A stretch of DNA of 64,000 nucleotides from Rhizobium sp. NZLR1 (GCF_017357385.1 NZ_CP071632.1:2423501-2487500), one strand, 5' to 3'; positions 53,695 to 63,739 are shown, counted from the first letter of the stretch. Notes: a model not told the origin generated them from the sequence alone. Numbers and translations: made by a program.

Positions 53695-54519
53695 TCAGAC
53701 GGTGAACACCTCACGCCGCAGCACCTCCCACGAGGCCTTGTCAGGGGCAATCAGCAGCCCACCATCAAGATGATGCGGCAGGTAGGGCGAGCCGTCGAGA
53801 CGCGCCGCATGGGCACCTGCCTCCTGCGAGATCAGCGTGCCGGCCAGGTGATCCCAGGGCATCAGCTTGTTGTACATCAGGTAATGCACATGGCCGCCGG
53901 CAAAGGTGCGGTATTCGTGAGCGGCACAGCGGTAATTGGTGAGGAAGCGCACTTTGGCGAGATTGCCGAGCACATCGGCCCGCTTCTCCTGCGGCAGGTA
54001 ACCGGTCGAGGCCATGCCGACCATCTGCGCCAGCGCGACAGGCTCGGCCACGCGCAGCCGCTGCGCCTCGCCATCCGGCCGGCGCAGCCAGGCGCCGCTG
54101 CCCTTTTCCGCCATCACCCAGTCGTCGCCCATCGGATCGTAGATGATGCCGGCAATGGTCTCGCCGCCTGATATGACGGCGGCCATGACGCCGAAGGCCG
54201 GGATGCCGGAGGCGAAATTGAACGTGCCGTCGACCGGATCGACGACGATCGCCAGATCAGCATCGGCAAGCCTGCCGAGCAGCGCCGGGTCGGCCGCGAC
54301 CGATTCCTCGCCGACGAACAGCGCCTCCGGCCAGAGCTGTGCGGCTTCCGTCTTGATCATCCGCTCGGCCTGCTCGTCGGCCTCGGTGACGAGATCGGTC
54401 GCCTCGCTCTTGGCGCGCACCTCATCCTGGCGGAGCCGGCGGAAGCGCGGCAGGATCTCCGCCTTCGCCGCGCGGCGCAGCAGGTCGGCAAGAACGGTCA
54501 CGTCGACAGTCACAGTCAT
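53695..54519 (-). CDS. Inositol monophosphatase-family protein, paralogue A
   Basis: A 274-residue IMPase-superfamily phosphatase. It has the metal-binding signatures LFVGEESVAADP, VDPVDGTFNFASGIPAFG (D-P-x-D-G-T) and WDHLAGTLISQEAGA (W-D-x-A). These bind Mg2+ and the substrate phosphate. The family dephosphorylates inositol-1-phosphate, histidinol phosphate or PAPS, and which applies is not clear. It lies 41 bases after a close paralogue. Confidence 0.87.
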   Translation of the reverse strand: MTVTVDVTVLADLLRRAAKAEILPRFRRLRQDEVRAKSEATDLVTEADEQAERMIKTEAAQLWPEALFVGEESVAADPALLGRLADADLAIVVDPVDGTFNFASGIPAFGVMAAVISGGETIAGIIYDPMGDDWVMAEKGSGAWLRRPDGEAQRLRVAEPVALAQMVGMASTGYLPQEKRADVLGNLAKVRFLTNYRCAAHEYRTFAGGHVHYLMYNKLMPWDHLAGTLISQEAGAHAARLDGSPYLPHHLDGGLLIAPDKASWEVLRREVFTV

Positions 54520-54560
54520 GTCAAATCCTTTCGGTCCGGCTTTTTAGGAGGGGCCTTAGA

Positions 54561-55388
54561 TCAGTTGCCGATGATCTCGCGCCGGATCAGCTGCCAGCTG
54601 TCCTTATCGGGTGCAGAAATGATGCCGCCCGTGGTCTCGCCGGGGCGATAGGGCGTGCCGTCGAATTTCGCCGTATGGCCGCCGGCCTCCTGATGCGCGA
54701 GCACGCCGGCCAGGTGATCCCAAGGCATAAGCTTCGCATGGCCGATGAAATGCAGCTTGCCGGAGGCGACCATCCAATATTCATGGGCCGAGCAATTGAA
54801 GGCGAAGGTCATTTTGATCTTCGCCATGTTGGCTGAGATGCGCGAGCGATCCGGATCCTCCATATGCCCCCACGAAATGCCGCCGACCATCTGGTTCAAG
54901 GAAGCGGGTTCAGCCACTTTCAACTTTGTCGACTGCCCATCCTGCCGCGTCAGGAAGGCGCCCGCGCCCTTGATCGCCGTCACGGTGTCGCCGAGAACGG
55001 GATCGTGAATGATGCCGGCGACGGTTTCACCCCTGACAGTCACCGCAAGGATCGTCCCGAAGACCGGAAGCCCGGCGGCGAAATTGAACGTGCCGTCGAC
55101 AGGGTCGATAACGAAGGCAAGTTCGGCATCGGCAAGTGCCGGCACGACGGACCGGTCAGCGTCATAGGCTTCCTCACCGACGATGAGCGCTGCGGGAAAG
55201 CGCTCTTTCAGCGCCGCGGTAATCCTGTGTTCGGCAAGCAGGTCCGCCTGCGTCACCAGATCGGTTGCCGAGGTCTTTTCCGAAACATCGTCAGCACCGA
55301 GATTGCGGAAACGCGGCATGATTTCTGCACGCGCAGCCTCCCTGACACAATCGCCGAGAAAGAGAATATCCTGATCTGAAATGGTCAT
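54561..55388 (-). CDS. Inositol monophosphatase-family protein, paralogue B
   Basis: A 275-residue IMPase-family phosphatase with LIVGEEAYDADRS, VIDPVDGTFNFAAGLPVFGT and WDHLAGVLAHQEAGGHTA, the same three metal motifs as the next gene downstream. The two proteins align along their length, pointing to tandem duplication. One may have become a histidinol-phosphatase or 3'-nucleotidase. Its ATG at 55388 is the family start. The 5' region carries the hairpin repeat at 55461. Confidence 0.87.
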   Translation of the reverse strand: MTISDQDILFLGDCVREAARAEIMPRFRNLGADDVSEKTSATDLVTQADLLAEHRITAALKERFPAALIVGEEAYDADRSVVPALADAELAFVIDPVDGTFNFAAGLPVFGTILAVTVRGETVAGIIHDPVLGDTVTAIKGAGAFLTRQDGQSTKLKVAEPASLNQMVGGISWGHMEDPDRSRISANMAKIKMTFAFNCSAHEYWMVASGKLHFIGHAKLMPWDHLAGVLAHQEAGGHTAKFDGTPYRPGETTGGIISAPDKDSWQLIRREIIGN

Positions 55389-55460
55389 GCGAAATCCTGT
55401 ACTTCATCCAATAGCCAGTCTGCATAGCCGGCCGTTCATGAAGGATCGGTGACACCACTT

Positions 55461-55560
55461 CATAATTCCTCAAATCGGAACCGATTTAAGGAATTATGCA
55501 GCAATTCAAAGTGTTACAGCGTCCCCTTGCGCGTCTGAAAAGACGCGCGACGCTGTAAGG
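55461..55560. repeat. Palindromic intergenic element overlapping the ttcA 3' end
   Basis: It has two hairpins. CATAATTCCTCAAATCGG (55461-55478) pairs with CCGATTTAAGGAATTATG (55481-55498) with one mismatch. TTACAGCGTC / GACGCTGTAA (about 55514-55523 and 55548-55557) enclose GCGCGTCT / AGACGCGC with a CCCTT bulge. From memory this pattern is very common between Rhizobium genes. The second hairpin lies inside the ttcA reading frame. Confidence 0.75.
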
Positions 55561-56408
55561 GCGGAAAAGTCGAAGAGTTTTGGATCGAGCAGGTGCGACG
55601 GGTTCACATGTGAAAGCGCCCGCAGCATCGTATCCTTACGCCCCGGCATGCGCCGCTCGATATCGGCGAGCATATCCTTCATCGCATTGCGCTGCAGCCC
55701 GTCCTGCGAACCGCAGAGATCGCAGGGAATGATCGGAAACTGCATGGCGGCGGCAAATTTCGCGAGGTCGTCCTCGGCGGCATAGGCGAGCGGCCGAAGC
55801 ACCATCAGATCGCCTTCATCGTTCAGAAGCTTCGCCGGCATAGAGGCAAGCCGTCCACCGTGGAAGAAGTTCATGAAGAAGGTTTCGAGAATGTCCTCGC
55901 GATGGTGGCCGAGCACCAATGCGTCGCAGCCCTCTTCGCGCGCGACGCGATAAAGATTGCCGCGGCGCAGCCGCGAACAGAGCGAGCAATAGGTCGCCCC
56001 TTCCGGCACCTTCTCCTTCACGATCGAATAGGTATCCCGATACTCGATCCGATGCCGCACGCCGATTTTGGTCAGATAATCCGGCAATACATGTTTTGGA
56101 AAGTTCGGCTGCCCCTGGTCGAGATTGCAGGCAATGAGCTCGACCGGCAGCAGGCCGCGCCACTTGAGATCAAGCAGTAGCGCCAGCAGACCGTAGGAGT
56201 CCTTGCCGCCGGAAAGGCCGACCAGCCAGCGTCTCTGCCCATTCAGCATATCGAAATCGTCGAAGGCCTGGCGCACCTGCCTGAGCAGCCGCTTGCGCAG
56301 CTTGTTGAAGGAGACCGAGCGCGGCGCATCGGCAAAAAGCGCATGGCCGACGCCGCCGTCGGCTTCGCCGCTTTCCAGATCATCCGCAATATTGGCTGCG
56401 ATATTCAT
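55506..56408 (-). CDS. ttcA: tRNA 2-thiocytidine biosynthesis protein
   Basis: A 300-residue ATP-pyrophosphatase-type enzyme that thiolates cytidine-32 of tRNA using a [4Fe-4S] cluster. The PP-loop SGGKDSYG is at residues 66-73. The cluster cysteines are C-S-L-C (141/144) and a third in [10 protein letters not shown]. The C-terminal 17 residues ([17 protein letters not shown]) are encoded by the palindromic repeat and do not resemble the family. It may be that the element replaced or extended the original end. It lies 57 bases after glsA on the same strand. Confidence 0.93.
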   Translation of the reverse strand: MNIAANIADDLESGEADGGVGHALFADAPRSVSFNKLRKRLLRQVRQAFDDFDMLNGQRRWLVGLSGGKDSYGLLALLLDLKWRGLLPVELIACNLDQGQPNFPKHVLPDYLTKIGVRHRIEYRDTYSIVKEKVPEGATYCSLCSRLRRGNLYRVAREEGCDALVLGHHREDILETFFMNFFHGGRLASMPAKLLNDEGDLMVLRPLAYAAEDDLAKFAAAMQFPIIPCDLCGSQDGLQRNAMKDMLADIERRMPGRKDTMLRALSHVNPSHLLDPKLFDFSALTASRVFSDAQGDAVTL

Positions 56409-56465
56409 TGCGTCGTCCTATCGAGATCTGTCTGCCTTAGCAGAAACGAGTTCGGTAACACAGCG

Positions 56466-57395
56466 TCAATCGCCAAAAACCGACCAGCCGGTGCGCGCCG
56501 CGAGCATTTCCAGCGCCACGGCGCCGAGCTGCGAATTGCCGACCTTGTTCAGCCCCGGCGACCAGACCGCGATCGAGGCAATGCCCGGCGCCACCGCGAA
56601 GATGCCGCCGCCGACGCCGCTCTTTCCGGGCAGGCCGACATGATAGGCAAAGTCGCCAGAGCCATCGTAATGGCCGCAGGTCAGCATCAGCGCATTGATA
56701 CGCCGTGCCCGCTTCGGCGAGACCACCGAGTGGCCGGTCACCGGATTGCTGCCGCGCGCCGCCAGGAACAGGCCGGCGCGGGCCAGCTGCTCGCAGCTCA
56801 TCGACAGGGCGCATTGATGGAAATAGACGCCGAGCACATGGTCGACGGGATGGTCGAGATTGCGGTAGGCGCGCATGAAGTTGGCAAGCGCGACATTGCG
56901 ATACCCCGTCTGCGTTTCCGAGCGGGCCACCCTGTCGTCGATGCTGATCGACTCGTCATCGGCGAGATAACGCACGAAGCGCAGCAACTCGCCGATTGCC
57001 TCGCGCGGCGCATGGCCGGCCATGACGACGTCGCTGACGGCGATCGCGCCGGCATTGATGAAGGGATTGCGCGGGATGCCGCCCTCGTGCTCGAGCTGGA
57101 CGATCGAGTTGAAAGCCGATCCGGAAGGTTCGCGCCCGACGCGCTTCCAGAGCCCCTCACCGACCTTGCCGAGCGCCAGCGTCAGCATGAAGACCTTCGA
57201 TATGCTCTGGATCGAGAAGGCGGTATCGGCGTCGCCGACGCGATAGACCTTGCCGTCGACGGTGACGATCGCCATGCCGAACTGCCTCGGATCGACCTTG
57301 GCAAGCTCCGGAATATAGTCGGCGACCTTGCCCTCGCCGATGCGCGGCAGGATATCGCTATAGATACTATCGAGGGTCGCCTGCAAATCCGCCAT
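56466..57395 (-). CDS. glsA: Glutaminase
   Basis: A 309-residue beta-lactamase-fold glutaminase that converts glutamine to glutamate and ammonia. It has the S-x-x-K pair in [10 protein letters not shown] (Ser and Lys catalytic), [13 protein letters not shown], the tyrosine-containing AVYDNE-like region [13 protein letters not shown], and [14 protein letters not shown], all conserved in the family. It could help balance nitrogen in a rhizobium. It is followed by ttcA and preceded by the terminator of rpsD. Confidence 0.95.
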   Translation of the reverse strand: MADLQATLDSIYSDILPRIGEGKVADYIPELAKVDPRQFGMAIVTVDGKVYRVGDADTAFSIQSISKVFMLTLALGKVGEGLWKRVGREPSGSAFNSIVQLEHEGGIPRNPFINAGAIAVSDVVMAGHAPREAIGELLRFVRYLADDESISIDDRVARSETQTGYRNVALANFMRAYRNLDHPVDHVLGVYFHQCALSMSCEQLARAGLFLAARGSNPVTGHSVVSPKRARRINALMLTCGHYDGSGDFAYHVGLPGKSGVGGGIFAVAPGIASIAVWSPGLNKVGNSQLGAVALEMLAARTGWSVFGD

Positions 57396-57413
57396 CGCTT
57401 CTCTCCAGATAAC

Positions 57414-57441
57414 AAAAAAGCCGCCCGAAGGAGCGGCTTTT
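57414..57441 (-). terminator. Intrinsic terminator of rpsD
   Basis: On the minus strand AAAAGCCGC (57441-57433) and the complementary CGGCTTTTTT (57423-57414) form a stem around CTCCTTCGGG, with a T-run after it. It also precedes the glsA start by 19 bases. Confidence 0.9.
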
Positions 57442-57467
57442 CCATATGCGAAAACGCCTGGTTTTGA

Positions 57468-58085
57468 TTAACGCGAATAAAATTCGACGACCAGTTGCGG
57501 TTCCATGATGACCGGGAACGGAACGTCGCTGAGCGTCGGGACACGGCCGAAGGTGGCGACCATCTTGTGGTGATCGGCCTCGATATAATCAGGAACGTCG
57601 CGCTCGGCGAGGCTGACGGCTTCCAGAACCGTCACCATCTGCTTCGACTTTTCGCGAACTTCGATGACGTCGCCGGCCTTGCAGCGGTAGGAACCGATGT
57701 TGACGCGCACACCGTTGACGGTGACGTGGCCATGGTTGACGAACTGACGGGCAGCAAACACCGTCGGAACGAACTTGGCGCGATAGACGATCGCGTCGAG
57801 ACGCGATTCCAACAGGCCGATCAGGTTTTCCGAGGTATCGCCCTTGCGGCGGTCGGCTTCGGCGAAGATCGCGCGGAACTGCTTCTCGCGCAGGTCACCG
57901 TAGTAGCCCTTGAGCTTCTGCTTGGCGCGCAGCTGCACACCGAAGTCCGAAAGCTTGCCCTTGCGGCGCTGGCCGTGCTGGCCCGGGCCGTATTCGCGGC
58001 GGTTCACCGGGGACTTAGGACGGCCCCAGATGTTTTCGCCCATACGGCGGTCGATTTTGTACTTGGACGATTCGCGCTTGCTCAT
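57468..58085 (-). CDS. rpsD: 30S ribosomal protein S4
   Basis: A 205-residue S4 that starts small-subunit assembly by binding the 5' domain of 16S rRNA. It begins [37 protein letters not shown] and has the S4 RNA-binding domain [32 protein letters not shown]. The ATG at 58085 is the family start. The upstream frame is not conserved. It stands outside the main ribosomal operon, as is usual for rhizobia, and has its own promoter and terminator. Confidence 0.98.
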   Translation of the reverse strand: MSKRESSKYKIDRRMGENIWGRPKSPVNRREYGPGQHGQRRKGKLSDFGVQLRAKQKLKGYYGDLREKQFRAIFAEADRRKGDTSENLIGLLESRLDAIVYRAKFVPTVFAARQFVNHGHVTVNGVRVNIGSYRCKAGDVIEVREKSKQMVTVLEAVSLAERDVPDYIEADHHKMVATFGRVPTLSDVPFPVIMEPQLVVEFYSR

Positions 58086-58225
58086 CGCATTTCCTTTCAA
58101 AGGTTTCTGTCGGTTTGTTGCCAAACCGCGCGAAGGAAACACGCCCTCCTCTGAACTCTTGCGAGATCTGACAGGATGTTCCGGTTAGCGAACAGGAACG
58201 ATCCACGGGACATGTCAAATGAAAC

Positions 58226-58285
58226 ACCGGACATTGCTGCCCGGTGCTTGGGGCGGTCTTTAGAGGGCCGTCATGAAATTGTCAA
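58226..58285 (-). promoter_or_regulatory. Predicted rpsD promoter and leader hairpin
   Basis: On the minus strand TTGACA (58285-58280) and TAAAGA (58262-58257) are 17 bases apart, a strong sigma-70-type promoter. Just downstream CACCGG and CCGGTG (58226-58247) form a leader hairpin. The leader is about 160 bases, long enough for S4 autoregulation, which is inferred. Confidence 0.65.
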
Positions 58286-58309
58286 CAGCGGCAAAGCCCG
58301 AAAGCGCCA

Positions 58310-59821
58310 CTATTCCGCCGCCAGCGGCTGATCGCCTGTATCGGGCGCGTTGGCGTCGCCCGGCGCCGTCTGGCAGTTCATATCCGGGAACGCGACAATA
58401 CGCCTGCCGGAAAAATCCGTGTGCACGACAATGCTGCCCTGCTCCTCGAAATAGCCGAGCAGGCGGCGGGCGCGGCGGGCGGAATGGGTACCGTAGGCGC
58501 GGGCGATGCGCGCGTCCGACGGGCACGGCTCGCCGCGGACGGCCGCCCTGGCGAGCATCAGGAAAACGCCCTGCAGGTCGTCGGTGACATTAGTTGACAG
58601 CGACAGCGCCGTTGCCCAGGCATCGCTCGCAGCCGTTTCCGCATCGACGCCGGAGCGCGAGATTGCCACACGCCGACGGAAATCCGGCAGCGCGATCGGC
58701 GGTCCCGGCACGCGGCGCATCCGCAGCCGGACGAGAAAATCCTGGTAGAGCACCGAATCGGTGCGGAAAGCAGAGGTGGGATCGTCGAGTATTTCGGCAA
58801 GCACGCCGGCAAGGCGCTCCTCCCGCTCCTCGGCGGAGACCTCTATTTGGCTCGCCCTCGCCTCGGCCGGCGCTGCGGATGCCGCCGGCGTCGAGCGCGA
58901 GAGTTCAGCGAGAATGTCGGTCGTTGGCCGCGGCGCCGGCGGGGCGCGGCGCACCGGCGGACGGAGAAACTCCTCCGGATCGGGCGTGAAGATCAGATCC
59001 TCGACATCCTGGGGCGCATCCGGCAGCGGCATCAGCTTCGGGCTGGAAGAGCGCGCCGAGGTTTCCACCGCGCCGATCTGGATCGGCAGCGGCCGGCGCG
59101 AAAGCGCCGGTCCAAGCGCAACGAAATTGCCGCGCTTCAGGTCCCGGAACATCTCGGCCTGGCGCCGGTCCATGCCGAGCAGGTCGGCGGCGCGCGCCAT
59201 ATCGATATCGAGAAAGGTGCGGCCCATCAGGAAGTTGGAGGCTTCGGCTGCGACGTTCTTGGCGAGCTTGGCGAGCCGCTGTGTCGCGATGACGCCGGCA
59301 AGCCCGCGCTTGCGGCCGCGGCACATCAGGTTGGTCATTGCCCCGAGCGACATTTTGCGCGCATCTTCCGAGACGTCGCCGCCGACCGACGGTGCAAACA
59401 TCTGCGCCTCGTCGACGACGACGAGAACCGGATACCAGTATTCGCGATCGGCATCGAACATGCCGTTGAGAAAGGCTGCGGCCGCCCGCATCTGCTGTTC
59501 GATGTCGAGACCTTCGAGCGTCAACACGCAGGAAACGCGATGCTGGCGGATGCGGTTAGCAATGCCGGCCAATTCCGCCTCGGTGCGCTCGCCATCGACG
59601 ACGACATGGCCGAACCTGTCGCTGAGCGTGACGAAATCACCCTCAGGATCGATGATGACCTGCTGCACCCATTGCGCCGATTGTTCGAGCAGGCGGCGCA
59701 ACAGATGCGACTTGCCCGATCCGGAATTGCCCTGCACCAACAGACGGGTCGCCAGCAGCTCCTCGATATCGAGCGTCGCCGGGCTGCCGGACGCCAATCC
59801 CATATCGATGCCAACCTGCAA
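58310..59821 (-). CDS. HerA-like ATPase (DUF87)
   Basis: A 503-residue ATP-binding protein of the HerA/FtsK superfamily. Walker A is LVQGNSGSGKSHLL (residues about 29-42), and Walker B is VLVVVDEAQMF. The arginine-containing region NLMCRGRKRGLAGVIATQRLAK is typical of HerA. A Pro/Ala-rich linker (about 270-330) separates the ATPase from a C-terminal helical part (residues 335-490). Unlike archaeal HerA it has no NurA nuclease neighbour. It may pump or remodel DNA or a nucleoprotein. The exact role is unknown. Confidence 0.85.
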   Translation of the reverse strand: MQVGIDMGLASGSPATLDIEELLATRLLVQGNSGSGKSHLLRRLLEQSAQWVQQVIIDPEGDFVTLSDRFGHVVVDGERTEAELAGIANRIRQHRVSCVLTLEGLDIEQQMRAAAAFLNGMFDADREYWYPVLVVVDEAQMFAPSVGGDVSEDARKMSLGAMTNLMCRGRKRGLAGVIATQRLAKLAKNVAAEASNFLMGRTFLDIDMARAADLLGMDRRQAEMFRDLKRGNFVALGPALSRRPLPIQIGAVETSARSSSPKLMPLPDAPQDVEDLIFTPDPEEFLRPPVRRAPPAPRPTTDILAELSRSTPAASAAPAEARASQIEVSAEEREERLAGVLAEILDDPTSAFRTDSVLYQDFLVRLRMRRVPGPPIALPDFRRRVAISRSGVDAETAASDAWATALSLSTNVTDDLQGVFLMLARAAVRGEPCPSDARIARAYGTHSARRARRLLGYFEEQGSIVVHTDFSGRRIVAFPDMNCQTAPGDANAPDTGDQPLAAE

Positions 59822-59949
59822 TGCTGATCCTCGCGACGAAGAGACTCACATGAACGAAACACCATTCTTCCGAAACGGCTGCGCCCCGTCTATCAAAGAA
59901 TGCGCTTATTTTCAGGGCCAGATTTCGCCAACCCACAAGACAATTCCCC

Positions 59950-60750
59950 TCACGCCCTCAACCCAAAACCCTGCATTAGCCGCCGCGTCGCAAAATCCTG
60001 CTGGCCGGAGGTGAAGACGGCGAAGTCGAAATTGTCGGGATGTACGGCATCGGCGATCAGCGGCACCAGCGTGCGGGCGCGGCGCGCGATCGCCTCGGCC
60101 GGATCGAGCCAGTCGACCGGCCACGGCGCAAGCCGCCGGAACAGATTGGCCATGAATGGATAATGCGTGCAGGCAAGCACGACGATATCGGTCTTGTGAC
60201 CGTCCTTCTCGACGAAGCATTGGTCGATTTCGGCAAGCACGGCCTCGTCGGAGACGGCGTCGCCGCGAATATAGGCTTCTGCCATCCGCGCCAGGTTCTC
60301 TGAGCCGACGAGGCGGACGTGGCATTGCTGCGCGAAGGACTGGATGAGATCGCGCGTATAGGCCCGCTTCACCGTGCCCGGCGTCGCAAGCACCGAGACC
60401 AGGCCCGAGCGCGTACGCTCCGCCGCCGGCTTGATCGCCGGCACGGTGCCGATGAAGGTCATCTGAGGATAGGCGGCGCGCAGATCGGCGCCGACCAGCG
60501 TGAAGGCCGTATTACACGCAATGATGCAGACCTCGGGATCGTGATCCGTCAACAGCTTGCCGAAAAGCCCGACAACCCGTTCCTTCAGCGCCTGTTCCTC
60601 CCAGCCGCCATAGGGAAAGCCGGCATCGTCGGCGACATAGATGAAGCCGCGTTCCGGCATCAGCACGCGTGCCTCCCGCAGGACGGTCAGCCCCCCGATG
60701 CCGGAATCGAAGACGAGGATCGGTTTCAGCTCATGCGTCGGTGCTGTCAT
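59950..60750 (-). CDS. murI: Glutamate racemase
   Basis: A 266-residue racemase that makes D-glutamate for peptidoglycan. The two catalytic cysteines are in [11 protein letters not shown] and [10 protein letters not shown], and the aspartate loop [12 protein letters not shown] is at the N-terminus. Its ATG at 60750 lies 20 bases inside the end of trmJ, so the genes overlap and are co-translated. Next to it is the trmJ gene. The anmK and GH25 genes earlier also concern the wall, but they are not in this operon. Confidence 0.96.
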   Translation of the reverse strand: MTAPTHELKPILVFDSGIGGLTVLREARVLMPERGFIYVADDAGFPYGGWEEQALKERVVGLFGKLLTDHDPEVCIIACNTAFTLVGADLRAAYPQMTFIGTVPAIKPAAERTRSGLVSVLATPGTVKRAYTRDLIQSFAQQCHVRLVGSENLARMAEAYIRGDAVSDEAVLAEIDQCFVEKDGHKTDIVVLACTHYPFMANLFRRLAPWPVDWLDPAEAIARRARTLVPLIADAVHPDNFDFAVFTSGQQDFATRRLMQGFGLRA

Positions 60751-61561
60751 CAGGCGGTGTTTCCTTGGCCGCTATCGGGAACCGGCCGCCGCGCGGGCTC
60801 TTGCGCGAAAAACGGTCGAGGGAGGAGATGACGCCGCGCAACACGCTGATTTCCTGCTCCGTGAAAGCCCGGCGAGATAGGACTGCACGCAGATTGTCGA
60901 TCATTTTCGGCTTTTTCCCGGCAGGATGGAAATATCCCCTGGCATCGAGCGCCTCTTCCAGCTGGTCGAACAGGCCAAAGAGCTGCTCCTTGGTCGAGGG
61001 CGTCTGTCCCATCGCCTGGAAGGGCACGGCACCGATATCGCCCATACCGGATTTCATCCATTCATAGGACATCAGCAGCACGGCCTGGGCGATATTCAAC
61101 GAGGCAAAGGCCGGGTTGACAGGAAAGGTGACGATCTCGTCGGCAAGCGCCACTTCCTCGTTGGTCAGCCCCCAGCGCTCGCGCCCAAAGAGGATGCCGG
61201 TGCCCTCGCCCGCCCGGAACCTCGCCCGCAGTGTTTCGGCCGCGGTGACCGGCGAGCGGACCGGCTTGAAGCCGTCGCGCTCACGCGCCGTCGTCGCATA
61301 GACGAAGTTAAGGTCGGCGACCGCCTGCTCCAGCGTGTCGTAGACCTTGGTCGCCGCGATCACATGATCGGCCTTGGAAGCGGTCGCTTGCGCCTTCTCG
61401 TTCGGCCAGCCGTCGCGCGGATTGACGAGACGCAGTTCGGCAAGACCGAAATTCGCCATGGCGCGCGCCACCATGCCGATATTCTCACCCATCTGCGGCT
61501 CGACCAGAATGATGGCCGGCCCTTCGGCCAGAAGTTGACGCTCGCTGTTCGTGCCTGCCAT
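60731..61561 (-). CDS. trmJ: TrmJ-type tRNA/rRNA 2'-O-methyltransferase
   Basis: A 276-residue SPOUT methyltransferase with the trefoil-knot motifs [23 protein letters not shown] (motif 1), [15 protein letters not shown] (motif 2), and [17 protein letters not shown] (motif 3). E. coli TrmJ methylates ribose-32 of tRNA. Since ttcA modifies cytidine-32 in this same window, the two may act on the same loop. It starts 4 bases after the stop of the FUSC-family gene, with AGGGATAG as ribosome-binding site, and it overlaps murI. The name is by family resemblance. Confidence 0.88.
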   Translation of the reverse strand: MAGTNSERQLLAEGPAIILVEPQMGENIGMVARAMANFGLAELRLVNPRDGWPNEKAQATASKADHVIAATKVYDTLEQAVADLNFVYATTARERDGFKPVRSPVTAAETLRARFRAGEGTGILFGRERWGLTNEEVALADEIVTFPVNPAFASLNIAQAVLLMSYEWMKSGMGDIGAVPFQAMGQTPSTKEQLFGLFDQLEEALDARGYFHPAGKKPKMIDNLRAVLSRRAFTEQEISVLRGVISSLDRFSRKSPRGGRFPIAAKETPPDDSTDA

Positions 61562-61565
61562 GGTC

Positions 61566-63659
61566 CTATCCCTGTTTCGAGCGCGCAATAGCCTCGCCCG
61601 GCGCAAACGGCAAGACGTCGGCCTGCGGATAGAGCCTTTCCAACGCCGAACCGATCATTTCAAGCCCCAGCCTGGCACCCGCGCGCGACAGCGGCAGATG
61701 CCGGCCTGTCGTTCGCGATATCTTGCGCTTGATCAGAAAACAGTTCGAACCACGCGGGGCTACCGTATCGATCATCGCCAGCTCCGCCGCGATTACGCTC
61801 TTCAGAGTGTCGTCAGCTGCCGGCGCGTCGCAGCTCTTCGCCAGGATGCGCGTCCAGTAGGTGCAGGACAGGAAGATCGCCAGTGTCTGGCGGATCTGGC
61901 CCGGCCGGGTCACCACCGACCAGGACGAGCCGAGCGGCCGTGCTGTCACCGTCACATCCCGGTAGCAGGCATCGATCTTCTGCGACAGAGCGATCAGCTC
62001 GAAGCCGCTCTTACCCTCGCCGATCGCGCCAAGCAGCTCACGCAGCGCTTGGAACCAGCGGGCGAGTGCGGCATCGAGTGCGCCGCGTGTGCGCGTGGGG
62101 AAGACGAGGAAGGCGACCGCCGTTCCGGCCGCCGCGCCGATCATGGTCTCGCCGATGCGCAGCTTCAATAGATCGAGCGTCAGCACACCGGTCATGCCGT
62201 AGACCAGGCAGAGCACGATCGAGATGAAGAAGGTCATCGTCGCGTAGGAAACCTGCAGGAAATAGAAGGCGAGGAAGATACAGACGACAGCAACCGGAAT
62301 GGCGATATCAGACTCGCCTGAAAGCAGCGTTGCCAGCACAAGGCCGATCGCGATCCCGAACACGGTACCGAGGGAGCGCGACAATGCCCTCATCGCCGTA
62401 TCGCCGCGCGAATTGGTGTTGGTGAAAACGAGGAAGGAAGCAAGCACCGCCCAGAACCAGCGTTCGCGCGACAAGAGCAGGCCGAAGCTCATGGCGATTG
62501 CCGAGGCGACCGTAATCTGCAGCGCCAAGCGCAGCAGCGGGTTGGCGAATGAAAAATCGATCGGCTGGGATTGCGCCGTGTCGCTGACCGTATCGATGCC
62601 GGAAAAACCGCGGGCCTGTCCCTCGTCGATCGCCTGCGTCAGTTGCTGCCGCGCCTCGCCGAGCCAGAGAAGCGCCCTCACCGTTTCGCCTTGCGGCTGG
62701 TCCCTGATCGTTTCGGCCATTCCCTCAAATCTTAGAAGTTCCGATTTGTCGGCCTCGATCACGGCGTGAATGAGCGCGAATGGCGGTGGGCTCTGGAAGC
62801 TCAGCACGATCGCGCTCTCGGCGGCAAGATGCGCATCGAAGAGCCGGATCGCCAGTTCGGCGGCGGGGTCGGCGGCACCGTCGAAGACGCCTGCCGGCGG
62901 GCGCGGGATGAAGGTCTCCGCCATCAGCACCACCTCCTTCAGCCGGTCTTCCAGCTGGCGCAGTTCCTGCCGATCGGCTTCGCCAATCTCTGCACTCCCG
63001 GCAAGGGCGGCGAGTTTGAAGAGAATCTGGTTGATCCGGCCGCGCACGCTTTCGAGCGAGCGCAGCAGGTCGCGCCGCCAGTCGTCGGGCAGCAGCACCG
63101 CCCTCACCAGATGGCCGACCAGCACCGCAACGACGGGACCGATCGCCACCGCCGGCAGATCGACTAGCGAAGGCCGGAAATAGGCGCCCATGAAATAGGA
63201 GGTGAAGGCGAACATGCCGATCGCAAAACCGCGCGGCCCGAACACGCGACCCGCAGATGCAAGCGCGATCACCACCAGGAAGACGAGATCGGAGAGAAAA
63301 CGGCGATCCTCGAGCCCGGCCGCAATACCGACAACGGCTAGGCTTACCACACAACCGAAGAGCCTCGTCACCAGCTGGCGCGCATTGCCCTTGTCGCGAA
63401 CGGCGATCCCGCCTTCGATCGACAGTACGATCCCGAGGCCGAAAGCCGCGGTCGGCAGCGGCAGGATGAGAGCCCTGATGGCAAGCAGGATCAAAAACGA
63501 AAGGACGATCGTCAGCGTCACCCGCGATGCCATGCGCAGGCGCGAAAGCGCCGGATCGTTGGCAAGCACCCAGTCGCGGAACTGAAACCCGGAAAACAAA
63601 TGCAAGAGCCCCCATGCCACGGAAGGATCGACAGATACCGCCGATAGAGCGCAAATCAA
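61566..63659 (-). CDS. FUSC-family (aromatic-acid exporter-like) membrane protein
   Basis: About 697 residues. It has an N-terminal set of six membrane helices, a soluble region of about 150 residues, then a second set of hydrophobic segments including the FUSC-like repeat (WFWAVLASFLVFTNTNSRGDTAMRALSRSLGTVFGIAIGLVLATLL). This is the layout of the AaeB/YccS/FUSC exporters of small aromatic acids. The start is uncertain because the 5' end has only TTG codons (63659; an alternative at 63599 has a GGGGG stretch 9 bases upstream). No AaeA partner is next to it. It is transcribed with trmJ and murI. Confidence 0.83.
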   Translation of the reverse strand: MICALSAVSVDPSVAWGLLHLFSGFQFRDWVLANDPALSRLRMASRVTLTIVLSFLILLAIRALILPLPTAAFGLGIVLSIEGGIAVRDKGNARQLVTRLFGCVVSLAVVGIAAGLEDRRFLSDLVFLVVIALASAGRVFGPRGFAIGMFAFTSYFMGAYFRPSLVDLPAVAIGPVVAVLVGHLVRAVLLPDDWRRDLLRSLESVRGRINQILFKLAALAGSAEIGEADRQELRQLEDRLKEVVLMAETFIPRPPAGVFDGAADPAAELAIRLFDAHLAAESAIVLSFQSPPPFALIHAVIEADKSELLRFEGMAETIRDQPQGETVRALLWLGEARQQLTQAIDEGQARGFSGIDTVSDTAQSQPIDFSFANPLLRLALQITVASAIAMSFGLLLSRERWFWAVLASFLVFTNTNSRGDTAMRALSRSLGTVFGIAIGLVLATLLSGESDIAIPVAVVCIFLAFYFLQVSYATMTFFISIVLCLVYGMTGVLTLDLLKLRIGETMIGAAAGTAVAFLVFPTRTRGALDAALARWFQALRELLGAIGEGKSGFELIALSQKIDACYRDVTVTARPLGSSWSVVTRPGQIRQTLAIFLSCTYWTRILAKSCDAPAADDTLKSVIAAELAMIDTVAPRGSNCFLIKRKISRTTGRHLPLSRAGARLGLEMIGSALERLYPQADVLPFAPGEAIARSKQG

Positions 63660-63711
63660 ACCATCGGAGAACCGATCGGAACAATCGCCCGGGATCGAAT
63701 TCCCATTATAG

Positions 63712-63739
63712 ATCGCCCGACATCAATCGCCCGACATCA
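63712..63739. repeat. Two perfect 14-bp direct repeats
   Basis: ATCGCCCGACATCA occurs twice in tandem (63712-63725 and 63726-63739), followed by a partial ATCGAATGTCG. It lies in the spacer just upstream of the FUSC gene. It may be a replication slippage product or a regulator site. Confidence 0.6.

Noticed and set aside
59822..59949. Possible small plus-strand gene between the HerA-like gene and murI
   Set aside because: The ATG at 59849 opens a frame that runs into murI antisense, with no conserved composition and no convincing ribosome-binding site.
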